NCBI GenBank assembly: GCA_964461505.1
Contig: CAYWUW010000008.1
Location: 1 to 28,695 of the forward strand
Direction of reading: 5' to 3'
From: HK-STAS-PATE-42 sp964461505
GTDB lineage: Bacteria > Patescibacteriota > Saccharimonadia > Saccharimonadales > HK-STAS-PATE-42
DNA: 28,695 bases
The notes below the pieces were generated by a model. That model ran no database searches and had not been told where the DNA came from. It was given only the letters and a program-made list of their open reading frames with translations. A program made the position numbers and the translations under genes. This document shows positions 8,041 to 16,107 of this stretch, one piece after another (position 1 is the first letter of the stretch; each line of letters starts with the position of its first letter).

Positions 8041-9321
8041 TTACTTTCTTTTTAGATGTCGCCTCAAAAAAGAAGGGGTATCATCTTCATTCTCGTCATC
8101 GTCTTCATCTTCGTCGTCATCATCAGCATCCCAAACACTCACATCCCGATCTTCATCATCTTCTTTATCTGTAATCGGTTTGCTTTTTTCGTTCTTCTCA
8201 TCTTTATCTAAATCTTCACCAATATCACCAATTTCTTCTTTTACTCTATCGACGTTACCATCGCTTTCTAAATCATGGTTTTTAGAACTCTTCGAGCTAG
8301 ACTTAAACGAATCTCCATCCATTTCTGCAAGACCGGCTTTATTAGGCCTAGAATGAAAGTAAGATGGGTCAAAACCTGTTGCTACAACTGTTACAACAAC
8401 TTCGCCTTCTTCTAAATCATCCCGAATTGATGCTCCAAAAATGATATTTGCATCTGGCGCTACCGCAGATGTAATAATTTCCGCTGCTTCATTAATTTCG
8501 TGCATACTCAAATCTTGCCCACCAGAAACACTAAACAAAACTCCTCGTGCCCCATCAATAGAAACTTCTAGCAGCGGAGATTCAATTGCCTGCTGCGCCG
8601 CATTAACAGCTCTATTTTCACCAGTAGATCTACCAATTCCCATCAACGCAGAACCCGCTCGGCTAACAATAGTTTTAATATCTGCAAAATCTAGATTTAT
8701 CAAACCCGCTTCAGTAATTAAATCTGTAATTCCCTGAACTCCTTGTCTTAACACTTCATCCGCATACCTAAAAGCTTCAACCAGAGGCGTATCCCGCTCA
8801 ATTGTTTGCAGAAGCTTATCATTTGGAATCGTTATCAGCGTATCAACATGTGGTTCAAGTTGAAGAATTCCCCATTCGGCATTCCTCCTTCTTCGATCTC
8901 CTTCAAAACTAAACGGTTTTGTTACTACCCCTAAAACCAGAATTCCCATTTCTTGAGCTATCTCCGCCACTACACCCGCCGCGCCAGAACCAGTTCCGCC
9001 GCCCTTACCAGCAGCTACAAAAATCATATCTACACCTTCAAGAGATTTACGAATGTCCTCTTTACTTTCTTCTGCTGCTGCTTTTCCAACAGTTGGATCT
9101 GCCCCCGCGCCCAAACCTCTAGTTGTTTCGCGCCCAATATGGATTTTTTCATCAGCCGAAGAGTTCGCCAAAGCCTGAGCATCAGTATTCACTGCAACAA
9201 AAGTTACGCCGTTTAAACCAGAATTCTTCATCCTGTCGATGGCCGCACCACCAGCTCCACCAACACCAAAAACTTTTATCACCGCTAAACTTTGTGGTTC
9301 TTCAATCTGTAGCTCAGGCAT
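8041..9321 (-). CDS. ftsZ: Cell division protein FtsZ
   Basis: Tubulin-like GTPase that forms the division ring. 426 residues. The N-terminal nucleotide-binding start is KVFGVGGAGGAAIDRM, the tubulin signature is GGGTGSGAAGVVAEIA, and the T7 synergy loop is NLDFADIKTIV. A long, highly acidic linker (many Asp/Glu between about residues 350 and 412) ends in the conserved C-terminal peptide TPSFLRRHLKRK, which binds FtsA. GGAGGG precedes the ATG. It lies 105 bases after ftsA; a possible extended -10 (TGG-TATACA, near 9361-9369, minus strand) in that gap suggests an extra promoter. The usual GGNA asparagine is alanine here (GGAA). Confidence 0.97.
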   Translation of the reverse strand: MPELQIEEPQSLAVIKVFGVGGAGGAAIDRMKNSGLNGVTFVAVNTDAQALANSSADEKIHIGRETTRGLGAGADPTVGKAAAEESKEDIRKSLEGVDMIFVAAGKGGGTGSGAAGVVAEIAQEMGILVLGVVTKPFSFEGDRRRRNAEWGILQLEPHVDTLITIPNDKLLQTIERDTPLVEAFRYADEVLRQGVQGITDLITEAGLINLDFADIKTIVSRAGSALMGIGRSTGENRAVNAAQQAIESPLLEVSIDGARGVLFSVSGGQDLSMHEINEAAEIITSAVAPDANIIFGASIRDDLEEGEVVVTVVATGFDPSYFHSRPNKAGLAEMDGDSFKSSSKSSKNHDLESDGNVDRVKEEIGDIGEDLDKDEKNEKSKPITDKEDDEDRDVSVWDADDDDEDEDDDENEDDTPSFLRRHLKRK

Positions 9322-9426
9322 GCTTTCCCTCCGAACAAAAAATTATTACTCTAAGCTTAAATGTATACCAAAACTAGAACAATGTCTAGCGCCAAATAAT
9401 CAACGTTTCAAATATCTTGTTCGTTT

Positions 9427-10665
9427 CTATTTCTTACTTTTAGATTTGAACAAAATCTTTCTTACTCGATCAAAAAGTTGATCCAACAAGCCACCTCCGG
9501 CCCTGTTAGAACTGTTAAATACTTTGTCATCAAACAACATTAAACCAACCGCCGCAGACCATTCCGCACCCAACACATCGCCAGTAGAGGTTTCATAACT
9601 GCCCACCTCCGCCTTCTTGCATGGCAGCTCTAAAGTTTCTCGCGCGATCTCTTCTAAGCCCTTAACTCCACTTCCTTCGCCGCTCAATACCACTCCTCCT
9701 GGCAATCTGCCGTCTTTACCAAGCTTATTAAGTTCTTTAGCTAACTTTTCAAAGATCTCTTCTATTCTTGAAGAAACAATTACATCCACATCCCCGGCTT
9801 TAAATGTGTGATTCTCGGTTTCGTACTCAACCTCAAAAGTTTCGTGCGGATCAACTTTGCTGCCAACTTCAGCGTAATTAAGCTTAATCTTTTCCGCCAG
9901 TTTCATATCCACTCTTAAGCCTATCGCCAAATCACTGGTTACGTTGCTAGAACCCATCGGCGCAACAAACAACTTTTGTAGCTCACCTTCTGCGTAAACC
10001 GCCAAAGAGGTCGTCTGCGCCCCCATATCCACAAAAACTACTCCCATCTCACGCTCTTCTCTCGAAAGAATCGCCTCCGCCGCCGCTCTAACCGCTGGTT
10101 GCAAGCCATCACAATTTACATTTGCTGTATTAATCGCCTTTTCTAGACCTCTCAAATAGATCTCTGAAGCTGTTAGAACTACCACCTCAGCCTCAAGTCT
10201 ATTTGCCAACATTCCAGTAGGATCTTGCGTTTTTTCTTTGCCGTCCAGGCAAAATCCGGTTGTAACTATTTCGATTACTCGCTGATTATTCGCAAGTTGT
10301 ATCGCAGAGGCCGCCTCCACCGCCCGTTCCGCATCACTGGCAGAAATCATCTGCTCCGCCGCAATCACTACGCCACTTTTAGAATAAGTAGATTTTAAGC
10401 TTTGCCCCCCCACCGAAAAAGTTGCCCCTTCTACACTAACTCCACCCACCTTCTCAGCCTCCGCTAAAGCAGAATCTATCGCTTGCGCTACGCTCACCGA
10501 ATCTATCACCACTCCTTTACGCATTCCAAAGTTCTTCACTCTGCCATATCCAACAATTTTTGGGAGCTCGCCCGGCTTTTGCGAAGCCCTTCCAATCACA
10601 CAGCGCACATTTTCTGTGCCAACATCCACCCCACAATAATATCGCTCACTCTGTTCAACCGCCAT
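9427..10665 (-). CDS. ftsA: Cell division protein FtsA
   Basis: Actin-like ATPase that tethers FtsZ to the membrane. 412 residues. Actin-fold motifs: YYCGVDVGTENVRCVIGRA (phosphate 1), GVVFVDMGAQTTSLAVYAEG (phosphate 2) and GGVVLSGEGSGVKGLEE (adenosine). The C-terminal end LLDQLFDRVRKILFKSKSKK is an amphipathic basic helix typical of the membrane-targeting sequence. The ftsA-ftsZ order is the common bacterial one. An upstream GGGAAAA is a weak ribosome-binding site. Confidence 0.95.
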   Translation of the reverse strand: MAVEQSERYYCGVDVGTENVRCVIGRASQKPGELPKIVGYGRVKNFGMRKGVVIDSVSVAQAIDSALAEAEKVGGVSVEGATFSVGGQSLKSTYSKSGVVIAAEQMISASDAERAVEAASAIQLANNQRVIEIVTTGFCLDGKEKTQDPTGMLANRLEAEVVVLTASEIYLRGLEKAINTANVNCDGLQPAVRAAAEAILSREEREMGVVFVDMGAQTTSLAVYAEGELQKLFVAPMGSSNVTSDLAIGLRVDMKLAEKIKLNYAEVGSKVDPHETFEVEYETENHTFKAGDVDVIVSSRIEEIFEKLAKELNKLGKDGRLPGGVVLSGEGSGVKGLEEIARETLELPCKKAEVGSYETSTGDVLGAEWSAAVGLMLFDDKVFNSSNRAGGGLLDQLFDRVRKILFKSKSKK

Positions 10666-11047
10666 TTTTATTTTCCCTGCAAAAACTTGATTATCCTTAA
10701 GCTTAATACTACCACAACCCTAAGGCCTAAATAACTTCCCAGAAGCGCCCAGCAAGCTCCGCCAGATTATAGAGCGAGCCAAGTAAGATATAGATTTCAT
10801 GCTAAGCTTAAACCCAGAACTTTAAGTCAGTAAGCACCCAAAGCTGCAGTCGAAAAAATTTTGTTTGAGCAAGCGAAGTTGAACTTAACAAATAACTGGG
10901 CTGCGAGTTAATTTTTTCTTGATTCTTTTTTGCGAACTTTTTTCTCATCAAGGATAAAAAAGTGGAAAGTAACAAAAGTGGAAAGTAACAAAATAAGAGA
11001 CACAAAAAAAGAGACCTTAACCACAGCAAAAATGCTAAGCTTAAAGT
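10666..11047. other. Divergent spacer between ftsA and priA
   Basis: 382 bases without a convincing gene. It contains three TAAGCTTA palindromes, several T-runs, and a perfect 16-bp tandem duplication (AGTGGAAAGTAACAAA at 10961-10976 and 10977-10992). A 105-codon minus-strand frame across part of it has Leu/Phe-rich low-complexity content and overlaps the priA start, so I do not call it a gene. Promoters for ftsA and priA must lie here but I cannot place them firmly. Confidence 0.6.
10961..10992. repeat. 16-bp perfect tandem duplication upstream of priA
   Basis: AGTGGAAAGTAACAAA occurs twice head to tail. It lies 56 bases before the priA start. It could be a slippage product or a pair of direct binding sites. 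Confidence 0.8.
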
Positions 11048-13063
11048 ATGCAGCTCTACTCCGTAACATTCCCCACAAAAAACAAGTTCCAAGGCCTCAG
11101 CAGCTTTATTTATAGTTCCAGCCAAAAGCTAGAACTCGGCGATCTTGTTTTATGCCCCTTTGGCAAAAAAGAACTCCCCGCAATCATCACTAAGCTTAAC
11201 CCCGAAGAACCAAAATTCAAGTTCAAACCCATCACTAGAGTTCTTGCCAAAAACTTTATTCCTCAAAGCAACACTAAGCTTAACAGCTGGATTTCAAACT
11301 ATTACCTTAGCGGCGAGGGGCAAACTCTAGAACTCTTCTGTACACAAAATTTGATCAAAAGAATTATAGAAGATAAAGATTCCAAATGGCTCCAAAAAGA
11401 GCTAGCAAAACTAAGCTTAGCGAACAAAAAAAAGAGTGTGGTAAAGAGTGAAATAAAAAGTACAGTTAAGCTTAATAAACTTAACCCAGAACAATCCAAA
11501 ATTTTTGCTAAATTCCAAAACAGCAAACAAGAACTTGCCCTCCTTCACGGCGCAACCGGATCTGGCAAAACAGAAATATATCTTCACGCAACTTTACAAA
11601 ACATCAAAAATAAAAAATCTACCTTAATTTTAGTGCCAGAAATTGGCCTCACCACTCAAAACATCAATCGTTTTAAAATTCTCAATGTTCCACTTATCAC
11701 GCTACATTCTAATCAAACTCCAGTTCAAAAAGCCAGAAATTGGCAACTCATCCAAAAATTAACTCAAGAAGATAAACCGATCATTGTTTTAGGCCCTCGT
11801 TCTGCCATGTTTAGCCCCATTTTTAACCTAGGCTTAACTGTTATCGATGAATTCCACGATGCATCTTACAAACAAGATAGCACCCCAAAATATAACTCCA
11901 TTCTAACCGGAGCTATGCTTGCTAAGCTTAATCCAAATTCTAGATTGATATTTGGCAGTGCCACCCCCAACATAACAGATTACTACAACTTAAGCTCTAA
12001 AAATGTTCTTCTTTTAGAGCTGCCCACTAGAAGTAACCAGACCAAGCAAGTTCAAATTATTGATTCACGAGAATCTGATAATTTTGTTAAAAGCAAGATT
12101 ATTTCAGAAGAGCTCCGTAACGCAATTCAAATTAAGCTTAACAATTTAGAACAAACTCTTATTTTTCATAACCGCCGCGGAAGTTCTAGATTGCAAGTTT
12201 GTTCTACCTGTGATTGGGTAAATAATTGCCCCAACTGTCACATTCCCCTTGTTTTTCATGCAGATGAATATTCTCTTAGATGTCATACCTGTGGCTACAA
12301 AACTAAACCAGAACTCATCTGCCCCGTTTGCAACTCCGCCACCCTAAGCTTAAGAGGTTACGGCACCAAGCAAATCGTAACAGAGCTAGAAAAGCTCTTT
12401 CCAAATGCAAGAATTATTCGCTTTGATGCCGACAACACCACCAAAGAAAGCACTCTCCAGCACAATTTTGAAGAACTGCAAAACGGCAAATTCGATATTA
12501 TTGTCGGAACCCAAATCCTTGCCAAAGGTTTAGATCTGCCCAAATTAAGCTTAGTTGGAATTTTACAGGCTGAAAGCGGGCTAACTATGCCAGATTTTCG
12601 CTCTTCTGAAAGAACCTTCCAAATTATTACCCAAGTGATTGGCAGAGTTGGCCGCGGACACCTGCACGGTGAAGTTATCATCCAAACCCTTGCCCCAAAC
12701 CACCCGGCCATCACCCTCGCCTCGCAGCAAGATTACTCTGATTTTTATAATTCAGAACTAGCCGAAAGAAGAAGCAGCCTCAACCCACCGTTTAGATACC
12801 AAGCCAAACTTTACGCCAAATATAACTCCGAAGCCTCTGCCAAACGTGCCGCCGGGCTTATTATTCAAGATCTTAAAAAAGATTTAAGCTTAAAGGGCCT
12901 GCAGATTATTGGGCCATCTCCAGCTTTCAGAGAACGCGTCGGCGGAAAATATCAGTACCAAATTATCCTAAAATCCCCCAAACGAGAACTCCTCCAAAAA
13001 GCAATCCTCCAGTACCTCCCCACAAGCTGGAACCACGACCTCGACCCCCTAAGCCTCCTTTAA
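11048..13063 (+). CDS. priA: Primosomal protein N' (replication restart helicase PriA)
   Basis: Superfamily 2 helicase that reloads the replisome at stalled forks. 671 residues. An N-terminal DNA-binding part (YSVTFPTKNKFQ...) is followed by Walker A GATGSGKTE (about 168-176), DEFH in place of the usual DExH (267-270), and GSATPN. The zinc-binding insert has paired cysteines (CSTCDWVNNCPNC, CHTCG, CPVC), then GYGTKQIVTELEKLFP, GTQILAKGLD and QVIGRVGRG. The last codons lie in a 31-bp sequence repeated exactly beyond aspS. The stop is two bases from the convergent aspS stop. About ten TAAGCTTA palindromes occur within the gene. Confidence 0.95.
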   Translation: MQLYSVTFPTKNKFQGLSSFIYSSSQKLELGDLVLCPFGKKELPAIITKLNPEEPKFKFKPITRVLAKNFIPQSNTKLNSWISNYYLSGEGQTLELFCTQNLIKRIIEDKDSKWLQKELAKLSLANKKKSVVKSEIKSTVKLNKLNPEQSKIFAKFQNSKQELALLHGATGSGKTEIYLHATLQNIKNKKSTLILVPEIGLTTQNINRFKILNVPLITLHSNQTPVQKARNWQLIQKLTQEDKPIIVLGPRSAMFSPIFNLGLTVIDEFHDASYKQDSTPKYNSILTGAMLAKLNPNSRLIFGSATPNITDYYNLSSKNVLLLELPTRSNQTKQVQIIDSRESDNFVKSKIISEELRNAIQIKLNNLEQTLIFHNRRGSSRLQVCSTCDWVNNCPNCHIPLVFHADEYSLRCHTCGYKTKPELICPVCNSATLSLRGYGTKQIVTELEKLFPNARIIRFDADNTTKESTLQHNFEELQNGKFDIIVGTQILAKGLDLPKLSLVGILQAESGLTMPDFRSSERTFQIITQVIGRVGRGHLHGEVIIQTLAPNHPAITLASQQDYSDFYNSELAERRSSLNPPFRYQAKLYAKYNSEASAKRAAGLIIQDLKKDLSLKGLQIIGPSPAFRERVGGKYQYQIILKSPKRELLQKAILQYLPTSWNHDLDPLSLL

Positions 13064-13064
13064 A
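13034..13064. repeat. 31-bp direct repeat, copy 1 (priA 3' end)
   Basis: Begins CACGACCTCGACC and ends CCTCCTTTAAA. Identical to 14624-14654. Here it encodes the end of PriA (HDLDPLSLL and stop). Confidence 0.9.
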
Positions 13065-13065
13065 C

Positions 13066-14379
13066 TTAAGGATCCAACCTCTTCGGCCCTCGATACAGAT
13101 ACGTAACTTCGCGAACATTGCTTAAGCCCAATAGTTTCATCAAGAACCTGCTCGGCCCAAAACCCAACCCACCATGCGGAGGACAGCCATACTTAAAGAA
13201 GTTGAAGTAAGTATTGAGAGGTTCTAAGCTTAATCCTTTTTCTTTTGCTTGGCTTATTAGAACATCATAACGATGTTCACGCTGTGCCCCAGTTGTAATC
13301 TCTATTCCATTCCACAAAAGGTCAAAACTTTTTGTTAAACTTAAATCAGATTCTAAGCGCATATGGTAAAAAGGCCTCGCACTCGCTGGATATTCTGTCA
13401 CAAACACAAATTCATGCCCAAACTCTTCCATTACTAATTCCGAAAGTTTTCTTTCTTCTTCCGGATTTAAGTCATCTTCCTTATCGCTCTTAATATTAAA
13501 CGGCTCCAACATCTCTTTTGCTTCCTTAAGCTTAATCTGCGGAAAAGGTAATTCAGGAATCACAATCTCACGACCAAAAACCTCTTTTATCTTTTCTCCA
13601 TACTTATTCTTAACAGAGCTTAACATTGCTACTATAAACTTTTCTTCTTCTTTAATTACATCTTGGTGAGAATCTATAAACGAAAGTTCCATATCATAAC
13701 CGGTAAATTCGGTGTCGTGTCTAGAAGTAAAAGATGGGTTAGCTCTAAAAACAGGGCCAACTTCAAAAATCTTTTCAAAACCTGAAGCCATCGCCATTTG
13801 TTTGTAAAGCTGCGGAGACTGTGCCAAATACGCCGTTTTATCGTCAAAATATTTAACCTCAAAAAGTTCTGCCGCACCTTCACTCGGCACACTCAAGAGC
13901 TTTGGAGAATGAATTTGCATATAACCGTTTTTAATCCAGAATTCTCTGGCCGCATGTTCCATTGCAGTCCAAACTTCAAAAATTAACCTGTTTCTTGGTT
14001 TTCTTAAGTCTAACCAGCGCCAATCTAATCTTTTTTGCTGATCCGCCTCATTTTGAGCATTTTCAGAAACGGGAATTGGTAAGTTCGGATCTGCCTCAGA
14101 AAGAACTTTTATAGATTCAACCTCAATTTCTAAACCACCCGGAGCTTGCTCCTCTTTTTTAACCAAGCCAGAAACCTCCACTACAGATTCTACTGTTAAG
14201 TTCTTAGCTTTTTCAAAATCCTTAGAACCCTCCATTACAACAGCCTGCAGAATAAAGTCTTTGTTTCTCAAAACTAGAAAAACTATCTTGCTCTGAACCC
14301 GAACTACACTTAACCACGCTTTAACAGAAGTCTTTTCACCTTCTAGTTCTCTCAAATTTTCCAATGTTATTCTTTCCAT
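13066..14379 (-). CDS. aspS: Aspartyl-tRNA synthetase, archaeal-type, probably non-discriminating
   Basis: Class II synthetase that attaches aspartate to tRNA-Asp and, in the non-discriminating form, also to tRNA-Asn for later amidation by GatCAB. 437 residues from ATG at 14379 (MERITLENLREL), much shorter than the roughly 590-residue bacterial form because the GAD insertion is absent. Landmarks: an N-terminal OB fold; PKLLSVPSEGAAELFEVKYF; motif 2 as FRANPSFTSRHDTEFTGYDMEL; motif 3 region GCPPHGGLGFGPSRFLMKLL; end YRGPKRLDP. The motif 3 variant GFGPSRF departs from the common GLGLERL form. An in-frame ATG ten codons upstream is part of the leader's terminator hairpin and is rejected as the start. 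A T-box leader precedes it. The whole cassette is flanked by 31-bp direct repeats. Non-discrimination is inferred from the family, not proved. Confidence 0.9.
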   Translation of the reverse strand: MERITLENLRELEGEKTSVKAWLSVVRVQSKIVFLVLRNKDFILQAVVMEGSKDFEKAKNLTVESVVEVSGLVKKEEQAPGGLEIEVESIKVLSEADPNLPIPVSENAQNEADQQKRLDWRWLDLRKPRNRLIFEVWTAMEHAAREFWIKNGYMQIHSPKLLSVPSEGAAELFEVKYFDDKTAYLAQSPQLYKQMAMASGFEKIFEVGPVFRANPSFTSRHDTEFTGYDMELSFIDSHQDVIKEEEKFIVAMLSSVKNKYGEKIKEVFGREIVIPELPFPQIKLKEAKEMLEPFNIKSDKEDDLNPEEERKLSELVMEEFGHEFVFVTEYPASARPFYHMRLESDLSLTKSFDLLWNGIEITTGAQREHRYDVLISQAKEKGLSLEPLNTYFNFFKYGCPPHGGLGFGPSRFLMKLLGLSNVREVTYLYRGPKRLDP

Positions 14380-14393
14380 AAACTTAAAAATTA

Positions 14394-14600
14394 AAAAATC
14401 CTTGTGCAAATTACAAAACGTAATCTACACAAGGACGATATTTTCGTGTTGCCACCTTGTTTTCTTATTCTGTCGCCAGAATTAAGCTTAGTACCTTAAA
14501 AAGGAATATGCTATAACGGGCATTCCCGAGGAGTTCTAATAACTTTTATAAAAGCTTTCTTCTCCTAGCTCCACAGTGTTTACTGCATCATCGCCTGCTG
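14394..14600 (-). promoter_or_regulatory. T-box riboswitch leader of aspS
   Basis: On the minus strand the leader carries, in order: a hairpin CAGT-AAAC-ACTG; the element TTAGAACTCCTCGGGAATGCCC; a stem III hairpin ATTCTG-GCGA-CAGAAT; the T-box AAGGTGGCAACACG (14445-14460); and an intrinsic terminator (stem CCTTGTG...CACAAGG, 14400-14434, with an inner ATTAC/GTAAT stem) followed by ATTTTTT. The alternative antiterminator pairs AAGG and ACG with CGT and CCTT. The bulge UGGC would pair with an acceptor end having discriminator G73, as in tRNA-Asp and tRNA-Asn. The specifier is not assigned with confidence; AAC in the first loop is a candidate. Confidence 0.85.
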
Positions 14601-14606
14601 GTAATT

Positions 14607-14615
14607 ATTATACCA
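14607..14615 (-). promoter_or_regulatory. Extended -10 promoter of the aspS cassette
   Basis: Minus strand TGG-TATAAT inside ACTTATGGTATAAT, identical to the promoter before pemK-GNAT-ileS. No clear -35. It lies inside the direct-repeat-bracketed unit, so the cassette carries its own promoter and riboswitch. Confidence 0.6.
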
Positions 14616-14623
14616 TAAGTACA

Positions 14624-14654
14624 CACGACCTCGACCCCCTAAGCCTCCTTTAAA
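14624..14654. repeat. 31-bp direct repeat, copy 2 (GNAT gene 3' end)
   Basis: Exact copy of 13034-13064. Here it is read on the minus strand as the end of the GNAT gene (YLKEA and stop). Confidence 0.9.
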
Positions 14655-15154
14655 TACATCTCATACAACACTGTTCTGTGGCCGTCTTCTTCATCCAGCT
14701 CACCTACAGCCTTGAATCCATAGCCTTCGTATAGCTCCTTAAGCTTAGGTTCATCGGCATTTGTGTCTAAGCGAATAAGATATCTATTCTTTTCTCTAGT
14801 AAGTTTTTTAGCAAAGTCTAAAAGCATTTGCGAAATACCCTTCCCGGCGAACTCTCTTTCTACTGCCAGATAATGCACATAGACAGCCCTTGATCTGTTC
14901 ACTAATCCCACCCCATCTACACTACTCCAATCTTGCAAAGTTTGTTCAGTCTGCAGAATAACAGCTCCCGCTGTTTTGCCGTCTTTAACCATCACATAGA
15001 ATTCCTCAGGTTTTGAGAAATCATTGAAAAAGCTTGCACTCAAGTTTTTAGGATCCCACCAATAGGAAACGTCCTTCCCAGATTGTTTAAGACACTCACC
15101 GGCATGCTTAATAACTTCTATTGCCTTAATTTGGTTATTTTCAACAGTATACAA
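14639..15154 (-). CDS. GNAT-family N-acetyltransferase
   Basis: 171 residues with the GNAT fold: YVHYLAVEREFAGKGISQMLLDFAKKL holds the acetyl-CoA binding loop (R/Q-x-x-G-x-G/A), and ELYEGYGFKAVGELDEED is the typical end. The substrate cannot be told from sequence. The N-terminal half (SYWWDPKNLSASFFNDFSKPEEFYVMVKDGKTAGAVIL) fits members acting on small molecules or peptides. Its final codons lie in the 31-bp direct repeat shared with priA. It is divergent from def with 43 bases between starts. No good ribosome-binding site is seen; TTAGG is the nearest. Confidence 0.85.
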   Translation of the reverse strand: MYTVENNQIKAIEVIKHAGECLKQSGKDVSYWWDPKNLSASFFNDFSKPEEFYVMVKDGKTAGAVILQTEQTLQDWSSVDGVGLVNRSRAVYVHYLAVEREFAGKGISQMLLDFAKKLTREKNRYLIRLDTNADEPKLKELYEGYGFKAVGELDEEDGHRTVLYEMYLKEA

Positions 15155-15177
15155 AACCTAAATACCCAACTGCTTTT

Positions 15178-15186
15178 TGTTATAAT
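15178..15186 (+). promoter_or_regulatory. Extended -10 promoter of def, near-leaderless
   Basis: TG-T-TATAAT ends 12 bases before the def ATG, so transcription would start within about six bases of the start codon. The leader space is occupied by a TAAGCTTA palindrome and there is no Shine-Dalgarno sequence. Confidence 0.6.
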
Positions 15187-15197
15187 TAAGCTTAATT

Positions 15198-15830
15198 ATG
15201 TCAGAACCTAAACTTAAAGGCAAAAAAACTAGCCAAACAAAAAAGGCAAGCAAAGCAAAAAAGGTCATTTTAGATCCACACCCCACTCTGCACCAAAAGT
15301 GCCAGACTGTTGACCCAACAAGCAAAGAAGTTAAAGAACTCCTCACCACCATGCGTGCAACTTTAAAAGAATGGGAAGAAGGAGAAAAACGCTACGTTAG
15401 CGTTGGCCTTGCCGCACCACAAATTAACGAACCCTACCAAGTTATTCTAGTCAGAAAAGATTTTAACGATTATTCCAAAAGTGATTTTTACGCACTCATC
15501 AACCCAGAAATAACCAAATACGAAGGCTCACCTTTTTACGAAGATGAAAGCTGCATGTCTGTTCATGGAATTCATGCCAAAGTTCCACGCTACCCAAAAA
15601 TTAAGATTAAGGCACTAGATGAAGACGGCAACGAAGTTAAGTTTACCGCTAGAGATTACGAAGCCAAAGTCCTCCAACACGAAGTAGATCACATCAACGG
15701 CCTACTCTTTTTAGATAGAGCTCTAACAGAAGATCAAGGTGGCTACTTTAAAGAATACGACCCCAAAACAGATACAGTCAACGAAATAACCCAAGCCGAA
15801 GTCCAAAAACGCGGCCTCTTCAACCGCTAA
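15198..15830 (+). CDS. def: Peptide deformylase
   Basis: Removes the formyl group from the N-terminus of new proteins. 210 residues. Motif 1 is VGLAAPQI, motif 2 is DESCMSVHG (EGCLS in most enzymes, with the metal-binding Cys kept), and motif 3 is QHEVDHINGLLFLDR with the HExxH metal site. The N-terminus has a Lys-rich extension (about 24 residues, KGKKTSQTKKASKAKK) before the usual start of the fold. The stop codon is the TAA of a TAAGCTTA palindrome. fmt, which adds the formyl group, follows on the same strand but appears to have its own promoter. Confidence 0.95.
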   Translation: MSEPKLKGKKTSQTKKASKAKKVILDPHPTLHQKCQTVDPTSKEVKELLTTMRATLKEWEEGEKRYVSVGLAAPQINEPYQVILVRKDFNDYSKSDFYALINPEITKYEGSPFYEDESCMSVHGIHAKVPRYPKIKIKALDEDGNEVKFTARDYEAKVLQHEVDHINGLLFLDRALTEDQGGYFKEYDPKTDTVNEITQAEVQKRGLFNR

Positions 15831-16091
15831 GCTTAACCCCCCCCAAGACACACACAAACGAAAACTCGTTTCGGTGCCCGACTATCCGCCCCAATAACGC
15901 GAACACTAGGCTTCTTTGCCTAGAAGCGGATTCGAGGGCAAAAGCTTTTTGTTTCTTTTTTCAAAAAAGAAAACCCAAAAAGATACTTTTATTTGCTTTG
16001 GACTTCAGGCCAAGTCTAGAGGTAGATATTTTCTGAGTTAAGCTTAATAAACCCCTAACCATTACCCCTCCCGAGATAAAAGAACTAAAAA
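15831..16091. other. Spacer between def and fmt with a branched inverted repeat
   Basis: About 260 bases with no gene that I trust. It contains the structured element at 15876-15939, a T-rich hairpin (TTTCTTTTTT / AAAAAAGAAA near 15952-15975) that could end def transcription, and a TAAGCTTA palindrome near 16040. Confidence 0.6.
15876..15939. ncRNA. Unknown structured element (nested inverted repeats)
   Basis: Outer arms GCCC/GGGC, second arms ATCCGC/GCGGAT, and an inner hairpin CTAGGC-TTCTTT-GCCTAG with an asymmetric 16-base internal strand (CCCAATAACGCGAACA). The two outer arms are separated by symmetric four-base loops. It is not a tRNA: no 7-bp acceptor, T-arm or CCA. It may be a regulatory RNA, a def terminator without a clean T-run, or a palindromic repeat. 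No function is assigned. Confidence 0.4.
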
Positions 16092-16100
16092 TGATAAAAT
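16092..16100 (+). promoter_or_regulatory. Extended -10 promoter of fmt, leaderless
   Basis: TG-A-TAAAAT ends seven bases before the fmt ATG, so the message would begin at or next to the start codon. No Shine-Dalgarno sequence is present. Confidence 0.5.
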
Positions 16101-16107
16101 AACAGAT

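Noticed and set aside
10808..11125. 105-codon minus-strand frame in the ftsA-priA spacer
   Set aside because: Leu/Phe-rich low-complexity product that crosses the repeat duplication and overlaps the firmly supported priA start; no ribosome-binding site or family.
14380..14409. Upstream ATG giving a ten-residue extension of AspRS (MHKDFLIFKF)
   Set aside because: These codons are the terminator hairpin arm and T-run of the T-box leader; MERITLENL fits the family start.
15158..15352. Minus-strand 64-codon frame opposite the def start
   Set aside because: Antisense to the Lys-rich def N-terminus and it covers the def promoter; no support for expression.
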